From the NCBI GenBank assembly GCA_004010535.1, contig RQYE01000004.1:186001-250000 (forward strand): a stretch of 64,000 bases of DNA, given 5' to 3'. The stretch comes from Coriobacteriales bacterium OH1046. GTDB taxonomy: Bacteria > Actinomycetota > Coriobacteriia > Coriobacteriales > Atopobiaceae. Every line of letters begins with the position of its first letter. Positions within the stretch are counted from its first letter, which is position 1. The notes below the pieces were generated by a model. That model searched no databases, had not been told where the DNA came from, and saw only the letters and a list, made by a program, of their open reading frames with translations. Below are positions 63,037-64,000 of the stretch, in pieces. The position numbers and the translations under genes were made by a program.

Positions 63037-64000
63037 ATGGTGAAGCGCATCATCCAGCCCGAGCGCTCGCTCGACCGCGTGTGGCTCCGCCACACGTCCT
63101 CCCTCTCGATCGAGGAGCTCTACGACGAGCTCGGGACGAGTCGCAGCGGGCTCACAACCGAGCAGGCGCTCGCGTCGATCGGGGAGCACGGCCCGAACAC
63201 GGTGGCGCTTGCCGAGCGCGATCCCCTGTGGCTGCGCCTGGTCAAATCGTTCGCCGACCCTTTCGTAGGCATCCTCATCTTGGTCGCGGCGGTATCGATC
63301 GCAACCGACGTGGTGCTCGCCGCACCTGGATCGCGCGATGGGGCCACGCCGACCATCATCGCCGTCATGGTGCTCATCTCGGGACTTCTGCGGTTCATCC
63401 AGGAGTCGAAGAGCGGTGATGCCGCCGCTGCGCTCGCTGAGACGATCGAGACCACCTGCACTGTGGAACGTGCCGATGCAGGTCGGCGCGAGATCGGCCT
63501 CGACGAGGTTGCCGTGGGCGACATCGTCCACCTCTCGGCAGGCGACATCATCCCCGCCGACCTGCGCATCGTCGCAGCACGCGACCTTTTCGTGGGCCAG
63601 TCGGCGCTCACCGGCGAGGCTGCGCCCGTGGAGAAGCGGCCCTTCGCAAACGATGACGGGAAGGTCGCCCTGACCGAACTCGAGAACCTCGCATTCCTGG
63701 GCACGACGACCGTCTCGGGCACGGGCGTCGGCGTGGTCGTGGCCACCGGACGGAATACGCTCTTCGGCGCCGTCTCGCGCACGAGCACGGCCGACGGTCG
63801 CGAAACGGCCTACAGCCAGGGCATCGACGAGGTGTCGCGGCTGCTCTTGAGGCTCATGCTCATCATGGTGCCCACGGTGTTCATCTTGAACGGCCTCACC
63901 AAGGGAGACTGGCTCCAGTCGCTGCTCTTCGCCTTCTCGATCGCGGTGGGCCTCACACCCGAGATGCTGCCCATGATCGTCACGACCTGCCTCGCAAAGG
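63037..64000 (+). CDS. mgtA: Mg2+-translocating P-type ATPase MgtA, C-terminus cut by window edge
   Basis: 321 residues visible from ATG 63037 (MVKRIIQPERSLDRVWLRHT), with GAGGTGGCGCT ahead. The N-terminal cation-ATPase domain (ELGTSRSGLTTEQALASIGE; GPNTVALAE) leads into M1-M2, the actuator TGEAAPVEK loop and M3-M4 with the VGLTPEMLPMIV ion site, which is Mg-ATPase specific. The phosphorylation site is beyond the edge. It imports Mg2+. Confidence 0.95.
   Translation, partial: MVKRIIQPERSLDRVWLRHTSSLSIEELYDELGTSRSGLTTEQALASIGEHGPNTVALAERDPLWLRLVKSFADPFVGILILVAAVSIATDVVLAAPGSRDGATPTIIAVMVLISGLLRFIQESKSGDAAAALAETIETTCTVERADAGRREIGLDEVAVGDIVHLSAGDIIPADLRIVAARDLFVGQSALTGEAAPVEKRPFANDDGKVALTELENLAFLGTTTVSGTGVGVVVATGRNTLFGAVSRTSTADGRETAYSQGIDEVSRLLLRLMLIMVPTVFILNGLTKGDWLQSLLFAFSIAVGLTPEMLPMIVTTCLAK

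Overview
The window looks like chromosome from a high-GC (roughly 60% or more by eye) anaerobic gut Actinobacterium. The best guess is Collinsella or a close Coriobacteriia relative. This is inferred from the combination of [FeFe]-hydrogenase maturases (HydE, HydG, HydF), plant and host sugar scavenging (GH3, GH78, GH1, PTS, L-rhamnose catabolism), a YidC-TagF-sulfatase fusion and Shine-Dalgarno sequences of the GGAGG type. No rRNA or tRNA gene, CRISPR array, transposase or prophage was seen.

Layout. 1-10.5 kb: partial DUF1848 protein, NifX-like protein, two-arm intergenic repeat, Nudix hydrolase, membrane-anchored GH3 glucosidase with divergent TetR regulator, ACT/MBL-fold protein, AAA ATPase, GT4 glycosyltransferase and NERD protein. 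10.5-10.95 kb: cluster of palindromic repeats. 10.9-16.6 kb: a minus-strand purine salvage operon (xpt, BMP lipoprotein, nupO, nupP, nupQ) with an internal terminator hairpin. 16.8-25.2 kb: SGNH hydrolase, SDR, DUF554, HAD phosphatase, iron alcohol dehydrogenase, NudC, nitroreductase, EamA transporter and a PurF-like protein lacking its catalytic cysteine. 25.3-29.5 kb: a single gene of about 1386 codons joining a YidC-like insertase, a TagF-like glycerophosphotransferase and an LtaS-like sulfatase. It is the most striking gene in the window.

29.6-47.8 kb: icd; an L-rhamnose module (AraA/FucI-like isomerase, rhaD, rhaB); an AAA/DUF4143 ATPase; an AraC regulator; a frameshifted Tat-lipoprotein esterase; a glucoside-type PTS EIIBC gene broken by a 61-bp duplication; GH78 rhamnosidase divergent from a second AraC regulator with an esterase and a tyrosine phosphatase; then PTS EIIA and GH1 6-phospho-glycosidase. 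The set reads as uptake and breakdown of rhamnosylated and beta-linked glycosides: GH78 and GH3 release sugars, the rha genes route L-rhamnose to DHAP and lactaldehyde, and PTS plus GH1 handle phospho-glucosides.

47.8-64 kb: repeat-rich intergenic DNA, the hydrogenase maturation operon (TM1266-type regulator, hydE, hydG, hydF), a lower-GC accessory patch (HicA/HicB, an unknown protein, an AbiEi-like antitoxin without its toxin), a short UvrA paralogue, a DUF4342 membrane protein, a two-component system, a FeoA-FeoB fusion for Fe(II) uptake, and the start of mgtA behind a structured leader with a small leader peptide.

At least four families of intergenic inverted repeats occur in two to six copies each. 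They sit mainly at convergent or 3'-end positions and twice supply the stop codon of a gene. Function assignments come from recognised motifs and overall sequence character. No database search was run.
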